A stretch of 64,000 nucleotides of DNA from Flavobacterium sp. ACN2 (GCF_002303885.1 NZ_MRCM01000010.1:150341-214340), one strand, 5' to 3'; positions 39,683 to 50,322 are shown, numbered from the stretch's first letter. Numbers and translations are program-made. The notes: a model not told the origin generated them from the letters alone.

Positions 39683-42022
39683 TTATAATTTAGATGAAGT
39701 AATTTCTTTTAATTCCCCATTTACTTTGATCTTCACTTTACTAGGAGCTGGAGATTTTATTTCGTACTGAATTACTTTTCCATCTTTCCATTTGATGTTT
39801 ATAGTAAAATTTCCTTCTGCTTTAATCCCTTTTACTTCGCCTTCTTTTAACCAAGCATCCGGCATTGCAGGCAATAATTCGATAAATCCTGCATGGCTCT
39901 GTATGAGCATTTCTCCAATTGCTGCTGTAGCTCCAAAATTTCCATCAATTTGAAAAGGCGGACCAGCAGAAAGCAAATTCGGATAAACTCCTCCACCTGC
40001 TCCGTAATTAATATTGGTAGCTAATGTTGGTCTCAAAATGGTTTTTAATAATTTATAAGCTCTATTTCCGTCATTTAATCGAGACCAAAACAACATTTTA
40101 TAAGCAATTGACCAACTTGGACCATCATCTCCTCTAACCTCTAAAGTTTTCTTTGCAGCTTCTGCCAAGTCAGGAGTGCTTTCAGGAGTTATTAAAGAGG
40201 CTGGATATAATCCGTATAAATGAGAAATGTGACGATGTTGTGCATCTGGTTCTTTATAAGGTTTTAACCATTCCTGAATTCTACCGTCTGGACTAATAAC
40301 TCCCGGTGGTGGCAATAATTTTAATCTTTGTTCAAGATCATTGCTCAAATCTTTATCGATTCCCAATTTTTGAGATGCCGTTATTACATCATTAAATAAT
40401 TCACGAACAATTTGATTGTCAATTGTTGGTCCCATACACACATGAGCATCTTGTCCATTGGGCAGGAAAAATGAATTTTCAGGAGAGACTGAAGGTGAAG
40501 TTACCAACCAGCCTGTTTCTGGATCTTTTACCAGCATGCTATTATAAAACTGAGCGGCACCTTTTATAATTGGATAGATTTCTGCTAAATAATCCTTATC
40601 GTTTGTATACAAATAATGATTCCATAAATTGTTGCATAACCAGCCTGAACCTGCTTTTGCAATTCCCCATGAAGCACTTTCGCCTGGTTCTGTAAATCCC
40701 CAAACATTTGTAATTACATGTGCCACCCATCCATCAGCATTGTAATAGGCTTTTGCTGTTTTTTCTCCATAAGGAACCATCCCTTTTACCAAATCTTTTA
40801 AAGGAAGATTCAATTCAGATAAATTTCCTGTTTCTAATGCCCAGTGATTCATCTGAACATTTACATCCAGATGATAATCGCCATTCCATGGGGTTTGAAC
40901 CTGGTGCGCCCATAATCCCTGTAAATTTGGAGGTAGTAATCCGACTCTCGTGCTGCTGATGCTTAAGTAACGGCCATATTGGTAAAACAAAACTGGAAGT
41001 TGGGTATCTGAATCAGGTTCTTTTAAAAACGCATCCAAACGTTCGTTTGTTGGTCGTGTTTTTTGAACTGGCTTTCCAAAATTTAAAGCCACACGATTAA
41101 ACAATTTCTGATAGTTTTGAATGTGCGTTTTCTTCTGATCATCATATTTTTTCTGCATTGCGGCATCTAGAATTTTATCTACAGAAGACTCAAAACTTTT
41201 ATCTTTAAAATCTGTTCCTGCCGAAATATACAAAATCACTTCAGTTGCATTTTTTACTGCCATCAAGTTATTAGAAAACAAAACATTACCATCTTTTACA
41301 TGAGCTTTAACTTTAGCTTTGTATTTCATTCCTTTTCCGTCAATTCCGTTGTTGACTTGTCCTGTCATTACAAGAGAATTGTCATTTCCGATTTCGGTTT
41401 TAAAATGTTCTGGTCGGTCTAACTGAACTGTAAAGTTCAATTTTCCCTTTTTGCTTGAAGTCAATTTTACAAAAAGAACATCATCTCCAAAACCTGCAAA
41501 ATATTCTCGTTTATAAGTTACACCGTCAATTGTAAATTGAGTAGACGCAAGCGCCGTTTGAATATTTAAGTTTCTATTGTAATTTATAGCCTTTGATTTG
41601 GTTTTATAGTCAAATTTCAAAGTCATATCTCCCAAAACTTGATAACATCCAAATTGCACATTTGCTCCATCCCCGCTTCCTGAGCCTGGGCCAGTACAAA
41701 CAAAATTTTCATTGATTAATTTCTCGGCATCACTGTTTTTATTTGCCAATAATAATTCTCGTATCTGTGGTAGAAAAGAAAATGCTTTATAATTATTGGC
41801 ATCCTGTGGAGATCCACTCCATAAGGTAATATCGTTTAAAACTAATTTTTCGGTTTCAATTCCGCCATCAGGCATAATTCCTAAACGTCCATTTCCTAAT
41901 GGAAGCGTTTGTTCCCATTGAGAAGCTGGTTTTGTGTACCATAATTCCAAGGAATTACTTTGCGAATAGCCTAAGAAAGGTAATAGTACAAAAAGTAATG
42001 CTTTGTATTTCTTGATGTTCAT
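39683..42022 (-). CDS. Glycoside hydrolase family 95 (alpha-L-fucosidase or alpha-L-galactosidase)
   Basis: A 779-residue exported enzyme with an N-terminal signal (ALLFVLLPFLGYSQ). GH95 landmarks follow in order: ELWYTKPASQWEQTLPLGNG near the start, GDYHLDVNVQMNHWALETGN (the NxxxN element of the active site), SPSVSPENSFFLPNG carrying the catalytic Glu region, RHISHLYGLYPASLITPE, and GPPFQIDGNFGATA with the late active-site Asp. Family members are inverting exo-enzymes that remove terminal alpha-1,2-L-fucose; some plant-glycan forms remove L-galactose. Which applies cannot be told here. It lies 115 bases downstream of GH2 and shares its direction. Confidence 0.9.
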   Translation of the reverse strand: MNIKKYKALLFVLLPFLGYSQSNSLELWYTKPASQWEQTLPLGNGRLGIMPDGGIETEKLVLNDITLWSGSPQDANNYKAFSFLPQIRELLLANKNSDAEKLINENFVCTGPGSGSGDGANVQFGCYQVLGDMTLKFDYKTKSKAINYNRNLNIQTALASTQFTIDGVTYKREYFAGFGDDVLFVKLTSSKKGKLNFTVQLDRPEHFKTEIGNDNSLVMTGQVNNGIDGKGMKYKAKVKAHVKDGNVLFSNNLMAVKNATEVILYISAGTDFKDKSFESSVDKILDAAMQKKYDDQKKTHIQNYQKLFNRVALNFGKPVQKTRPTNERLDAFLKEPDSDTQLPVLFYQYGRYLSISSTRVGLLPPNLQGLWAHQVQTPWNGDYHLDVNVQMNHWALETGNLSELNLPLKDLVKGMVPYGEKTAKAYYNADGWVAHVITNVWGFTEPGESASWGIAKAGSGWLCNNLWNHYLYTNDKDYLAEIYPIIKGAAQFYNSMLVKDPETGWLVTSPSVSPENSFFLPNGQDAHVCMGPTIDNQIVRELFNDVITASQKLGIDKDLSNDLEQRLKLLPPPGVISPDGRIQEWLKPYKEPDAQHRHISHLYGLYPASLITPESTPDLAEAAKKTLEVRGDDGPSWSIAYKMLFWSRLNDGNRAYKLLKTILRPTLATNINYGAGGGVYPNLLSAGPPFQIDGNFGATAAIGEMLIQSHAGFIELLPAMPDAWLKEGEVKGIKAEGNFTINIKWKDGKVIQYEIKSPAPSKVKIKVNGELKEITSSKL

Positions 42023-42137
42023 ATTGTTATTTTTATAGCCACTGATTAAAGGGATTGGAATAATTTTCTATCTGTGGTAAATTTATTTAATCGATTTGCG
42101 ATGTGTATTAAATCTGGTTTACATTGAGAATAATTTG

Positions 42138-45083
42138 TTATTTATTATAAGGAATCGCCTTTACAACTGGCTTTTCTCCATTTTTTAAAAGTGCTTCATC
42201 AAATTCGATTGTCACTTCTTTGCTTTCTCCTTTTAGTAAAGTGAAATAACTGTCGCTTACAATTGCCGGTAATATTTGAGTTCCCAATTTCTCATTTAAG
42301 GCCTGAATTTGAATTCCAAAAGCTATTCCCGACGGACTTGAAACTTTAGATTTTATAATGTATTTTCCGTTTTGTTTTATGACTTTGCTAGAAACATTTA
42401 CGTTTGCTTTTGGCAGCTTATTTAGTTCTGTAAAATCTTTCATATTGGTGCCTCTCCAATAAAAATTCTCACTGATTAATTTATCGGAGGCATCTTTTAG
42501 TTTTAATCGAATAAAATGCACTGGACTTAAATCGGAAGTATCAACATTGGTTTCTGCTCCGAAAATTTTGAAATCGTATAGAGAATATCCCCAACCAGAA
42601 CCACGTTTTATTCCTAACATTCTAACATAACGCCCTTTTGTTTCATCAAATGAAATAGTTTGAAGTCCTTGTTTTCCATCTTTAATCACGCTTGCATCTG
42701 TCCAGTTTTTAGCGTCGTCACTGATTTGGATTTTGTATTCTTTACCATAAGCATTTTCCCAATTTAAAACGACACGATTGATAATAAAATCTTTTTCAAG
42801 ATCTACATAAATCCACTCATTATCTGTCGAATTGCTTGCCCAACGCGTATTAGAATCTCCGTCTGCAACATCTCTGGTATTTCCTCCATCGGTAGAGGAT
42901 GCGGTAACATTTTTTTGAAAAGCCAAATCTTTCTGATTAGCGTAAAACGGAATCACAAAACTTTCTACTGCTGTATTAGAATAAGAATCTACCATCGCAT
43001 TTTGTTTGTACTTCGCTACCGGTTTTCCATCTAAATTATAAATAACAGCCTCGGCTTTCAAGTTTTTAAAATCGGTTCCTGTTGTGTTGATTACTTTAAC
43101 CGAATTATCTACAGGACTCCATTGAATGTGCATAGGCTCACAAGCCGATTTTACACCCCAATACGCTCCTGTTAAATCATAATAATAATCGTAAGTCTGC
43201 CAAACCATACTTGGATAGGAAGACTGACTCATCCAGATCATAATTCCAGAAGCATCTTCCCACATATGATCCAGCCATCCTTCATACATAGCTTTGTTGG
43301 TTTCTATATTTAATAGCTGTGCTTTTGTAGCATATTCTTCCAGATTATTTGGCTTTCCGTAACGTTCTGTTATACTTTTATCATAATAATCGGGAGTTGC
43401 ATTAAAGGCTTTTTGTCCAAAGAAATGTTTGTCCCACATGTCGTTTCTTGGCCACCAGTCTTTTTCTGGAATAAACTTTTTAAAGCTTTCGATATTAGGA
43501 AAAACTGCTGTACCAATTTCAGATCTTAATCCCCAGCTTGGACCATCGCCAGTTCCTGCATAAGGTTCTGGGTATTTTGTAAAATAAAACCTCGGATCTT
43601 TATTGCCCCAAAGTCCGCTACCGCTTAAATTTCCTGTGTTGGAACATGGCTGGTAATAACGGTCGTTGTTGTCAAAAGTTTTGATGTTTTCAGCAATCCA
43701 TCCGTTGAGCGGAGGCTGCGGAAGACCTTCATTATTACCACACCAAATTGCAATACTGGCGTGATTTCTAACGCGTTTTATTTTCTCAATTACATTGTTA
43801 TTAAAAACATGAATGTCTAATGGCAGATTCGGATTGGCATTGAGCCAAAAATCATCCCAAACCATAATACCATATTTATCGCAGGCTTCGTAAAACTCTT
43901 CGTCTGTAGTTGAGCCTAGCCAGTTGCGAATAATATTGTAATTCATTTCTTTGTGAAGTTTGACCTTCAAATCGTATTCTTCACCTCTACAGCGAAGCAT
44001 ATACTCGCTCATTCCCCAGTTTCCTCCTTTTAAGAAAACACGTTTTCCGTTTATAGCAATATGCAAAACACCATCTTCTGTATCGTAAGTATATTTTTTT
44101 ATTCCGAAAGTTATCTTTTGACTATCTGAAACTACATTTCCAATTTTGAAAGTAAACTGACAAGTATATAAATTAGGATCTCCATAACCATTTGGCCACC
44201 ATAATTTAGGATTCTGGATAGAAAGTTCAGGAAACTGTTCTTTGGTCAGTTTTACATTTGTAATTCCGTCAGCATCCAGATTTATTTTTTTAGAAAAAGT
44301 AATATTTCCTGGCATTATTACACCCGTTAGAACTCCTTCCTGATTTTGCGAAGATGAGTTTTTAAGCTCTACTTTCACTTCCAAATCTGCGCGTGCATTT
44401 GTTGGCAGATTGGTATGAATCCAAGGATCTGTAATGGTGACTTTGTCTGTGTTTGTCAAAAAAACATCGTCAGTAATTCCAGAATTTAATCCTGGAACAT
44501 AAGGCATCCAGTCCCAGCCGGCGCTTGAAATATAAGTTGGGCTTCCGAAGTTATTTAATGGCTGTTTCGGAATGCTTACTAAAATATTTAAGACATTTTT
44601 TGCTTTACGGTTTACAAGCTTTGTAATATCAAATTTACCGCGCTGCATCATTCCGCTTAAAACAGCTATTTTTTTTCCGTTAAGGTAAATTTCTCCTTCA
44701 CGATTTATTCCTTCAAAGTTAAGCCAGATAATTTCTTTGGTAAAATTTTCTGGAATAGTAAATTCCGAACGATACCAAAAACTGCGATCGTATTTTGATT
44801 TATCGACCTGATAAATATTGTCGCCAAAGTTGGGATCTTTCTCTAATCCGCTTACGACATAAGAATTAAAAATTGTACCGGGAACTACTGCTTTTACCCA
44901 GTCGGCATCGGCATAATTAGGAGTAAACATTTTAAGGCTGTCTTTTCCTATTTCTGCTTGTGGTTTGAGTTTCCAAACAATATCAGTAGAGTTTAGGCTT
45001 ACTTTATTCTGAGAATAAAAATTAAATGATAGGGCATTTAAAACAAATAAATAGATATAAACCTGATAGGTATAGAATTTCAT
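42138..45083 (-). CDS. Glycoside hydrolase family 2 enzyme with inserted F5/8-type (CBM32-like) domain
   Basis: A 981-residue exported GH2 of the exo-beta-D-glucosaminidase/beta-mannosidase branch. Domains in order: signal peptide; sugar-binding and Ig-like domains (to about 330); TIM barrel with FLKGGNWGMSEYMLR, YNIIRNWLGSTTDEEFYEACDKYG, acid/base E452 in IWCGNNEG and nucleophile E522 in RSEIGTAVFP; an Ig-like domain; a discoidin-like F5/8 type C domain at about 720-840 (VADGDSNTRWASNS, KEYKIQISDDAKNW, YVRMLGIKRGSGWGYSLYDF); and a last Ig-like domain. The F5/8 domain sits inside the C-terminal Ig region rather than at an end. The sugar cleaved is uncertain. It follows susD by 198 bases. Confidence 0.88.
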   Translation of the reverse strand: MKFYTYQVYIYLFVLNALSFNFYSQNKVSLNSTDIVWKLKPQAEIGKDSLKMFTPNYADADWVKAVVPGTIFNSYVVSGLEKDPNFGDNIYQVDKSKYDRSFWYRSEFTIPENFTKEIIWLNFEGINREGEIYLNGKKIAVLSGMMQRGKFDITKLVNRKAKNVLNILVSIPKQPLNNFGSPTYISSAGWDWMPYVPGLNSGITDDVFLTNTDKVTITDPWIHTNLPTNARADLEVKVELKNSSSQNQEGVLTGVIMPGNITFSKKINLDADGITNVKLTKEQFPELSIQNPKLWWPNGYGDPNLYTCQFTFKIGNVVSDSQKITFGIKKYTYDTEDGVLHIAINGKRVFLKGGNWGMSEYMLRCRGEEYDLKVKLHKEMNYNIIRNWLGSTTDEEFYEACDKYGIMVWDDFWLNANPNLPLDIHVFNNNVIEKIKRVRNHASIAIWCGNNEGLPQPPLNGWIAENIKTFDNNDRYYQPCSNTGNLSGSGLWGNKDPRFYFTKYPEPYAGTGDGPSWGLRSEIGTAVFPNIESFKKFIPEKDWWPRNDMWDKHFFGQKAFNATPDYYDKSITERYGKPNNLEEYATKAQLLNIETNKAMYEGWLDHMWEDASGIMIWMSQSSYPSMVWQTYDYYYDLTGAYWGVKSACEPMHIQWSPVDNSVKVINTTGTDFKNLKAEAVIYNLDGKPVAKYKQNAMVDSYSNTAVESFVIPFYANQKDLAFQKNVTASSTDGGNTRDVADGDSNTRWASNSTDNEWIYVDLEKDFIINRVVLNWENAYGKEYKIQISDDAKNWTDASVIKDGKQGLQTISFDETKGRYVRMLGIKRGSGWGYSLYDFKIFGAETNVDTSDLSPVHFIRLKLKDASDKLISENFYWRGTNMKDFTELNKLPKANVNVSSKVIKQNGKYIIKSKVSSPSGIAFGIQIQALNEKLGTQILPAIVSDSYFTLLKGESKEVTIEFDEALLKNGEKPVVKAIPYNK

Positions 45084-45281
45084 ATTGTTATTTGAATGAT
45101 TAAAAAATGTTGAATTATAAGAAATAAGAATGCCATTTTGGAATAAGCTTTTTTCGAACAGAAGAACTCAGTACTGTTACTACCTATACCCAAAATGGCA
45201 TTACAAATCAAAACTGTGGCATTAACCGAACCACATGAACCAAAAAAATAAAAAATTACATTGAAGTTTCTTCAAAAAACA

Positions 45282-46814
45282 TTAATAACCAGGATTCTGA
45301 TTCTCTGGACCAATCTCATCATTGAGCTTGATCTCTCCAATTGGAATAGGATAAAGGTTATGAAATGCCGCAATGGTACCGTTTTGTTTTGCCCATTTGT
45401 TGCGAGAACCTACTAATTCTACCAGTTTTCCTGTACGAATAAGATCCATTCTTCTCCAGCCTTCAAAAGCTAATTCGCGCATACGTTCATCCAGAATCTG
45501 ATCTCTAAACTGCGTTTGAGAAAGTCCGCTCCAAGCCATTCCTGCTGGCAATGTTCCTCCAAAAGCTCTTGTACGAACTTGATTCACATAACTTTCAGCT
45601 TCTGTTGTGCTTCCTAATTCATTTAAACATTCTGCATAATTAAGCAATACATCTGAGTATCTGATATAGGCTTTATTTTTACCTGAATTCCAGAATGATT
45701 GTTTCCCTTCTACACGAATATCTTCATATTTTTTAATGTGTGGATCCAACTCATCGCCTCCAAAACCAGCAGGAAGCGTTGGTTTAACTCCTTTGTAAGT
45801 AAAATCGTAACGAATACTTGCATCTTTACGTACATCTCCTGGTTCCCAAATTCCTCCATCTGTCTTATCTTTATAACAATATTGAGTAGGAAGTATAAGA
45901 TCATAACCTCCAAAATAAGCATATTGGTTTATGTTTGCTAAAACTCTTGAACCTGTCTGCCATTGTATCTGGTTGTTGTCTGGCCAGTTATTATTATACT
46001 GCCATTCGTACAAAGATTCTGAAGAATTAGCATGATCTGGACTAAAAACGTCTGCGTAATTAGGCAATAAACTGTACTTTCCAGATTTAATAACTTCTTC
46101 AAACCATTGTTTTGCTTTATTATAATCACGGTATCCTGATGCTTCTGGAGCATATAGATATACTTTTCCTAAAAGTGCCTGAGCTACTCCTTTTGCAGGA
46201 AATGCAGGATTGCTTTGTGTCACAGGGAGTTTTTCTACTGCTCTTTCTAAATCGGCAACTATATAAGAATAAACCAATGGCAAAGGTTGGCGTTTTAGCC
46301 CATATTCTGCCGATTTTGCTTTATCATTAATCGGTATTTCTCCCCAATATTGTGTAAGCTCAAACATTAACGTTGCTCTTAAAAAACTGGCTTCACCCAT
46401 TAAAAGATCACGTTTTGCGCTATCGTCTTCAGTATTTGTTCCTAATGCTCTAATAGATTGTGCCGCTACTTCAATTACCGGCCATCTGTCATTCCATAAT
46501 TGTCCAATTGCTTGATTCTCCTGACTTAGAAAACCATTGTACAAATCAAGTCCCGCCTGGTTTGCATCTCCAGTTACCTGCAAAGCTCCTTGTTGTGCTT
46601 CGTCTGTACCAAGAGAAGTATAAAGCCCCGCACGGTCTTTTTGCATATTTCTCCAATTGGTTATAGCTCCCAAAAGAACTGGTTCTATTTTACCTAAACT
46701 ACCGTAAGCCTGTTCAGCAGTAAGTGAACTTTTAGGCTCTTGATCTAAAAAATCTGAAGAACAGGAAGCTGATAATATTGTTAGGGCCATAAAGGCTATA
46801 ATTTTTGCTTTCAT
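45282..46814 (-). CDS. susD: SusD/RagB-family outer-membrane glycan-binding lipoprotein
   Basis: A 510-residue surface lipoprotein with lipobox ILSASC (Cys18) and the SusD start SSDFLDQEPKSSLTAEQAY. TPR-like helical blocks (GEASFLRATLMFELTQYWG, AKGVAQALLGKVYLYA) and the C-terminal RDQILDERMRELAFEGWRRMDLIRTGKL are family signatures. It forms the lid over the paired SusC transporter and captures oligosaccharides. It lies 26 bases after susC, so it is cotranscribed. The gene symbol denotes the family, not starch specificity. Confidence 0.95.
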   Translation of the reverse strand: MKAKIIAFMALTILSASCSSDFLDQEPKSSLTAEQAYGSLGKIEPVLLGAITNWRNMQKDRAGLYTSLGTDEAQQGALQVTGDANQAGLDLYNGFLSQENQAIGQLWNDRWPVIEVAAQSIRALGTNTEDDSAKRDLLMGEASFLRATLMFELTQYWGEIPINDKAKSAEYGLKRQPLPLVYSYIVADLERAVEKLPVTQSNPAFPAKGVAQALLGKVYLYAPEASGYRDYNKAKQWFEEVIKSGKYSLLPNYADVFSPDHANSSESLYEWQYNNNWPDNNQIQWQTGSRVLANINQYAYFGGYDLILPTQYCYKDKTDGGIWEPGDVRKDASIRYDFTYKGVKPTLPAGFGGDELDPHIKKYEDIRVEGKQSFWNSGKNKAYIRYSDVLLNYAECLNELGSTTEAESYVNQVRTRAFGGTLPAGMAWSGLSQTQFRDQILDERMRELAFEGWRRMDLIRTGKLVELVGSRNKWAKQNGTIAAFHNLYPIPIGEIKLNDEIGPENQNPGY

Positions 46815-46840
46815 AAAAATAATTTTTATAATTAATTTGA

Positions 46841-49800
46841 TTAAAGAGATACATTTAATCCTAGAACTACCATTCTAGATAAAGGATAAGAATCTCCTCC
46901 TTCAGGGTCATAACCTTTATATTTAGTTATAATAAATAGATTAGATCCCGTTACATAAAACCTGCAATTTTTAAGAAAAACACTTTCTGCAACTTTGTCC
47001 TGTAATGTATACGATAATGTAAGTGCATTTAATCTTAGGAAAGAAGCATCTTGTATTGCCTTATCTGTTTCTCCTAAAGTATATCTTCCTCCTCCATAAT
47101 AAGCTCTTGGTATATCTGTATTCGTGTTAGTTGGAGTCCAACGATCCAAAAGATCTGTATGTGCTGCACTCATTCCTCCTGAGTTCATATAGCTTTCGTA
47201 GGTACCACTTGGTCTCTTACCTCCTATTGAATATGCAAATACTGCATTTAATCCAAAACCTTTATAATTAAGATCTGTAGAAAAACCACCATAATAATCA
47301 GGATTCAAATCGCCAACCACATATCTGTCTTGATCGTTTATTACGCCATCTCCATTACGGTCTTTAATTTTAATATCTCCTGCCTGAACAGTTCGGCTAC
47401 CATAATTTACTCCACTAAGGTCTTCTCCTTGTTGCGCTATACCATCATATTGAAATACATAAACTGTGTTTACTGATTTTCCTAAGAAAAAGTTCCCAGT
47501 ACGTTGGATTTCATTGTTACTATAACCTCCTAATTTGTATATCTCTGTGGCATCTCCATAAAGTTTTGTAACCTTATTTTTTGCTGATGATATATTGGCA
47601 GAAACATTCCATTTAAGATCTTTGTTTTTAATAATGTCTCCGCTAAGTTCTAATTCAAATCCTTCATTAGTTGTAGCACCAATATTATCCAATTTATATT
47701 TATATCCTGATGAAACTGGCATATTACGCAGCATCAAAAGATCATCATTATTTATATGAAAATAATTCGCGCTTGCAGTCAATCTGTTTTGGAAGAAACC
47801 AGCATCTAGTCCGATATTAAACTGTTTTTGTTTTTCCCATTTCAAATCAAAATTATCGATGTAATTATCAGATACGTAAGTTCCAGAATTATTACTCACT
47901 TGCGCGTTATATAATGCAAAGTATCTGTAAGCATCTACATTCTGATTTCCTACCATACCATAACCTACACGAAACTTAAGCTGACTTAATTTTTCAAATC
48001 CTGAAAGGAAATTTTCTTTAACAATATCCCAGCTTCCTGCTATAGAAGGAAAAGTTCCCCATTTGTTATTAGGACCAAATTTAGAAGAACCATCTCTTCT
48101 TATTGTACCGGTAATATTATACTTCCCATCAAAAGTATAATTTGCTCTAGCAAAATAAGATTGGTTTGTATAATCGGTAAACTTCGAGTCTAACTGGGTA
48201 TTTTCCTTTTGATATGCTCCTGATAATGCCATATAGGTCAAATCATCACTAACAAATCCGCGGGCTCTAACCTCTGTAGTATTACCAGAATTACTCAACA
48301 CAGAAAACCCTCCCATTATACTTACGTCATGCTTTTCAGCAAAAACTTTACTATAACTTACAGTGTTATCCCACTGATAATTCAATTGTGAATATCTATA
48401 ATGATGCGCTTCCCCATCCATAGAATTTCTAAGTGATTGTCCTGTGTAACTTGGCACATAATCAAAATTTGCTTGATCTGTAATATCTACAGATAAGTTT
48501 GTTCTGATATCAAGTCCCTTTACTGGTTTTGCACTTAAAAAGTTACTACTTGTAAGTCTATTGCGTGCGCTTGAATTTATAATATCAAGACTTACTATCG
48601 GATTGTAAAGATTTTGGTCAAATACTTCACCATATCTCAAATAAGTAGCTTTTGGGTCTATAGGCAATAACGGGTTTGCTCCCAATGCTACACCAAAGGC
48701 ACTTTCTTCCTGATAATTAGTCTCGCTTCTAGAAAAAGTAGTATTGGTACCAAACTGCAACCATGATTTTAAATCCTGCGTTAGGTTAATTTTTCCGTTA
48801 TATCTTTTAAAATCAGAGTTTTTAAGAAGTCCCTTTTGATCAACATAATTAAAACTTACGAAATAAGTTCCTTTTTCTCCTCCTCCGCTAAAACTTAAAT
48901 TATGGTTTGTTTGAAAACCTGAACGTGTTACCTGATCTAACCAATTGTAACTTTTACCCGTTCTGTAAGACTCCAATTCATAAGGCGCAAATACAGTAGA
49001 ACCATCTGATTTAATTTGATTAATGTAAGCTGCACGATCAGCTCCAGGATTTTCGTCCATATAGCGATTTGCATAGGCATCAACTCTTAAATCAAATAAC
49101 TGCTGGCCATTCATTAACGGAAGAGTTCTCGCAAATTCAGATACTCCTGTCCATGTATCATACTGTATTTTTGCTTCTCCCGATCTTGAACCTTTTTTTG
49201 TTGTAATTACGATTACTCCATTTGCAGCTCTTGAACCGTATAATGCTGTAGCAGAAGCATCTTTAAGCACTTCCATACTCGCAACATCATCTGGATTAAT
49301 GTTTTCAAAATTGCCATCGGTAACTAAACCATCGATTACAAATATTGGGTTACCGCCAAAGTTTAGCGAATTATTTCCTCTAATTCTTATTGTTCCTGTT
49401 TGACCTGGTACAGCATTCTGTTGTACATATACACCCGAGGCACGTCCTTGCAGTGCCTGCACTACGTTTGGCGTAGGAACTTCTCTAAGCTTGTCACCAG
49501 AAACACTGCTTACAGCTCCCGTTAAATCTCCTTTTTTTATTGAAGCTCCAACTATCACAACTTCATTCAGTTCCTGAGTGCTTGGAATCAAGGAAATATT
49601 AATTTCAGATTTATTTGCAGCTGCAGTCTTCGAATCAAATCCTATAAAACTAAATTCTAGTGTGGAGCCAGATTTTACGTTTAATAATTTGTAACTACCA
49701 TCAATGTCTGTTACTGTAGAATTCTGAGTGCCTTTTACCAGAATGGTTGCTCCAGGCAAAGGTAAATTTAGATTATCTGTAACTTTACCGGTTATGGTTT

Positions 49801-49867
49801 GGGAGTAAAGTGTACCGGCACACAGCATAACTACTAAGAAGCATAAGTATCTTATTGCAATTCTCAT
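46841..49867 (-). CDS. susC: SusC/RagA-family TonB-dependent outer-membrane transporter
   Basis: A 1008-residue TonB-dependent transporter. After the signal peptide comes the carboxypeptidase-regulatory-like domain (TITGKVTDNLNLPLPGATI), then the plug domain (SASATALYGSRAANGVIVITTKKG preceded by GNNSLNFGGNPIFVIDG), and a 22-strand barrel ending LSRMVVLGLNVSL with the C-terminal hydrophobic residue typical of barrel insertion. No anti-sigma-binding STN extension precedes it, which suggests regulation by a cytoplasmic repressor or activator rather than by an ECF sigma cascade. It is the first gene of the minus-strand PUL operon. A special operator-like element lies 80-110 bases upstream. Confidence 0.95.
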   Translation of the reverse strand: MRIAIRYLCFLVVMLCAGTLYSQTITGKVTDNLNLPLPGATILVKGTQNSTVTDIDGSYKLLNVKSGSTLEFSFIGFDSKTAAANKSEINISLIPSTQELNEVVIVGASIKKGDLTGAVSSVSGDKLREVPTPNVVQALQGRASGVYVQQNAVPGQTGTIRIRGNNSLNFGGNPIFVIDGLVTDGNFENINPDDVASMEVLKDASATALYGSRAANGVIVITTKKGSRSGEAKIQYDTWTGVSEFARTLPLMNGQQLFDLRVDAYANRYMDENPGADRAAYINQIKSDGSTVFAPYELESYRTGKSYNWLDQVTRSGFQTNHNLSFSGGGEKGTYFVSFNYVDQKGLLKNSDFKRYNGKINLTQDLKSWLQFGTNTTFSRSETNYQEESAFGVALGANPLLPIDPKATYLRYGEVFDQNLYNPIVSLDIINSSARNRLTSSNFLSAKPVKGLDIRTNLSVDITDQANFDYVPSYTGQSLRNSMDGEAHHYRYSQLNYQWDNTVSYSKVFAEKHDVSIMGGFSVLSNSGNTTEVRARGFVSDDLTYMALSGAYQKENTQLDSKFTDYTNQSYFARANYTFDGKYNITGTIRRDGSSKFGPNNKWGTFPSIAGSWDIVKENFLSGFEKLSQLKFRVGYGMVGNQNVDAYRYFALYNAQVSNNSGTYVSDNYIDNFDLKWEKQKQFNIGLDAGFFQNRLTASANYFHINNDDLLMLRNMPVSSGYKYKLDNIGATTNEGFELELSGDIIKNKDLKWNVSANISSAKNKVTKLYGDATEIYKLGGYSNNEIQRTGNFFLGKSVNTVYVFQYDGIAQQGEDLSGVNYGSRTVQAGDIKIKDRNGDGVINDQDRYVVGDLNPDYYGGFSTDLNYKGFGLNAVFAYSIGGKRPSGTYESYMNSGGMSAAHTDLLDRWTPTNTNTDIPRAYYGGGRYTLGETDKAIQDASFLRLNALTLSYTLQDKVAESVFLKNCRFYVTGSNLFIITKYKGYDPEGGDSYPLSRMVVLGLNVSL

Positions 49868-49949
49868 AATAATTTGGTTTTTAGTTAATAAATTAGAGAG
49901 TTAGTTTTTTTATTTGTTTATTGAGCATATAGGAGAAAACGAATTGACT

Positions 49950-49974
49950 TATACTATACTATACTACAACATTA
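49950..49974 (-). promoter_or_regulatory. susC promoter with TAGTATAG operator-like element
   Basis: On the - strand an unusual -7 box TAATGTTG is followed at once by TAGTATAGTATAGTATA, three and a half units of a TAGTA repeat. Two other PUL promoters carry the same arrangement (59277-59301 and 62320-62348). The transcription start would fall within the repeat, which fits an operator for a repressor or activator. Confidence 0.7.
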
Positions 49975-50231
49975 CAAACATACAAATATTTTTATTACAT
50001 CCAAATTTATGTTTAAGAATTTGCTATTTTTTTCTGTGATTTATTTCGTCTTTATTACTAATACATACTAATAAAAACGAAAAAGAGAATAAACAATGTT
50101 TTAATTTAAAGAAATATCAGACAAAAGAAGAAGAGGATTTTGCTTAAAACAAGGAAAATCGTATGAATCCGACACTTTGTAGCATAATTATAATTTCTCA
50201 AAAAAAAGGAAAATTTTACTCCTCTATTGAA

Positions 50232-50258
50232 ACAAAAAAGACGCACAAAAGTGCGTCT
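50232..50258 (-). terminator. Terminator after the sodium/solute symporter gene
   Basis: Arms AGACGCAC (50239-50246) and GTGCGTCT (50251-50258) around AAAA; on the - strand the hairpin is followed by TTTTTTG. Confidence 0.9.
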
Positions 50259-50322
50259 ACTTCAAAAGACTTTAAATCTTAGTATCTCAGAATCTTAGCA
50301 ACTCAGCAACTTATATTCTAAA

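Larger units (their letters stand above)
49868..50322. other. Regulatory gap between susC and the symporter gene
   Basis: This 455-base gap holds the susC promoter/operator (49950-49974), a terminator for the symporter gene (50232-50258), and a short tandem of CTTAG/CTCAG-type units at 50278-50315. The remaining 200 or so bases (50000-50220) are AT-rich with no feature I can support. Confidence 0.7.
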
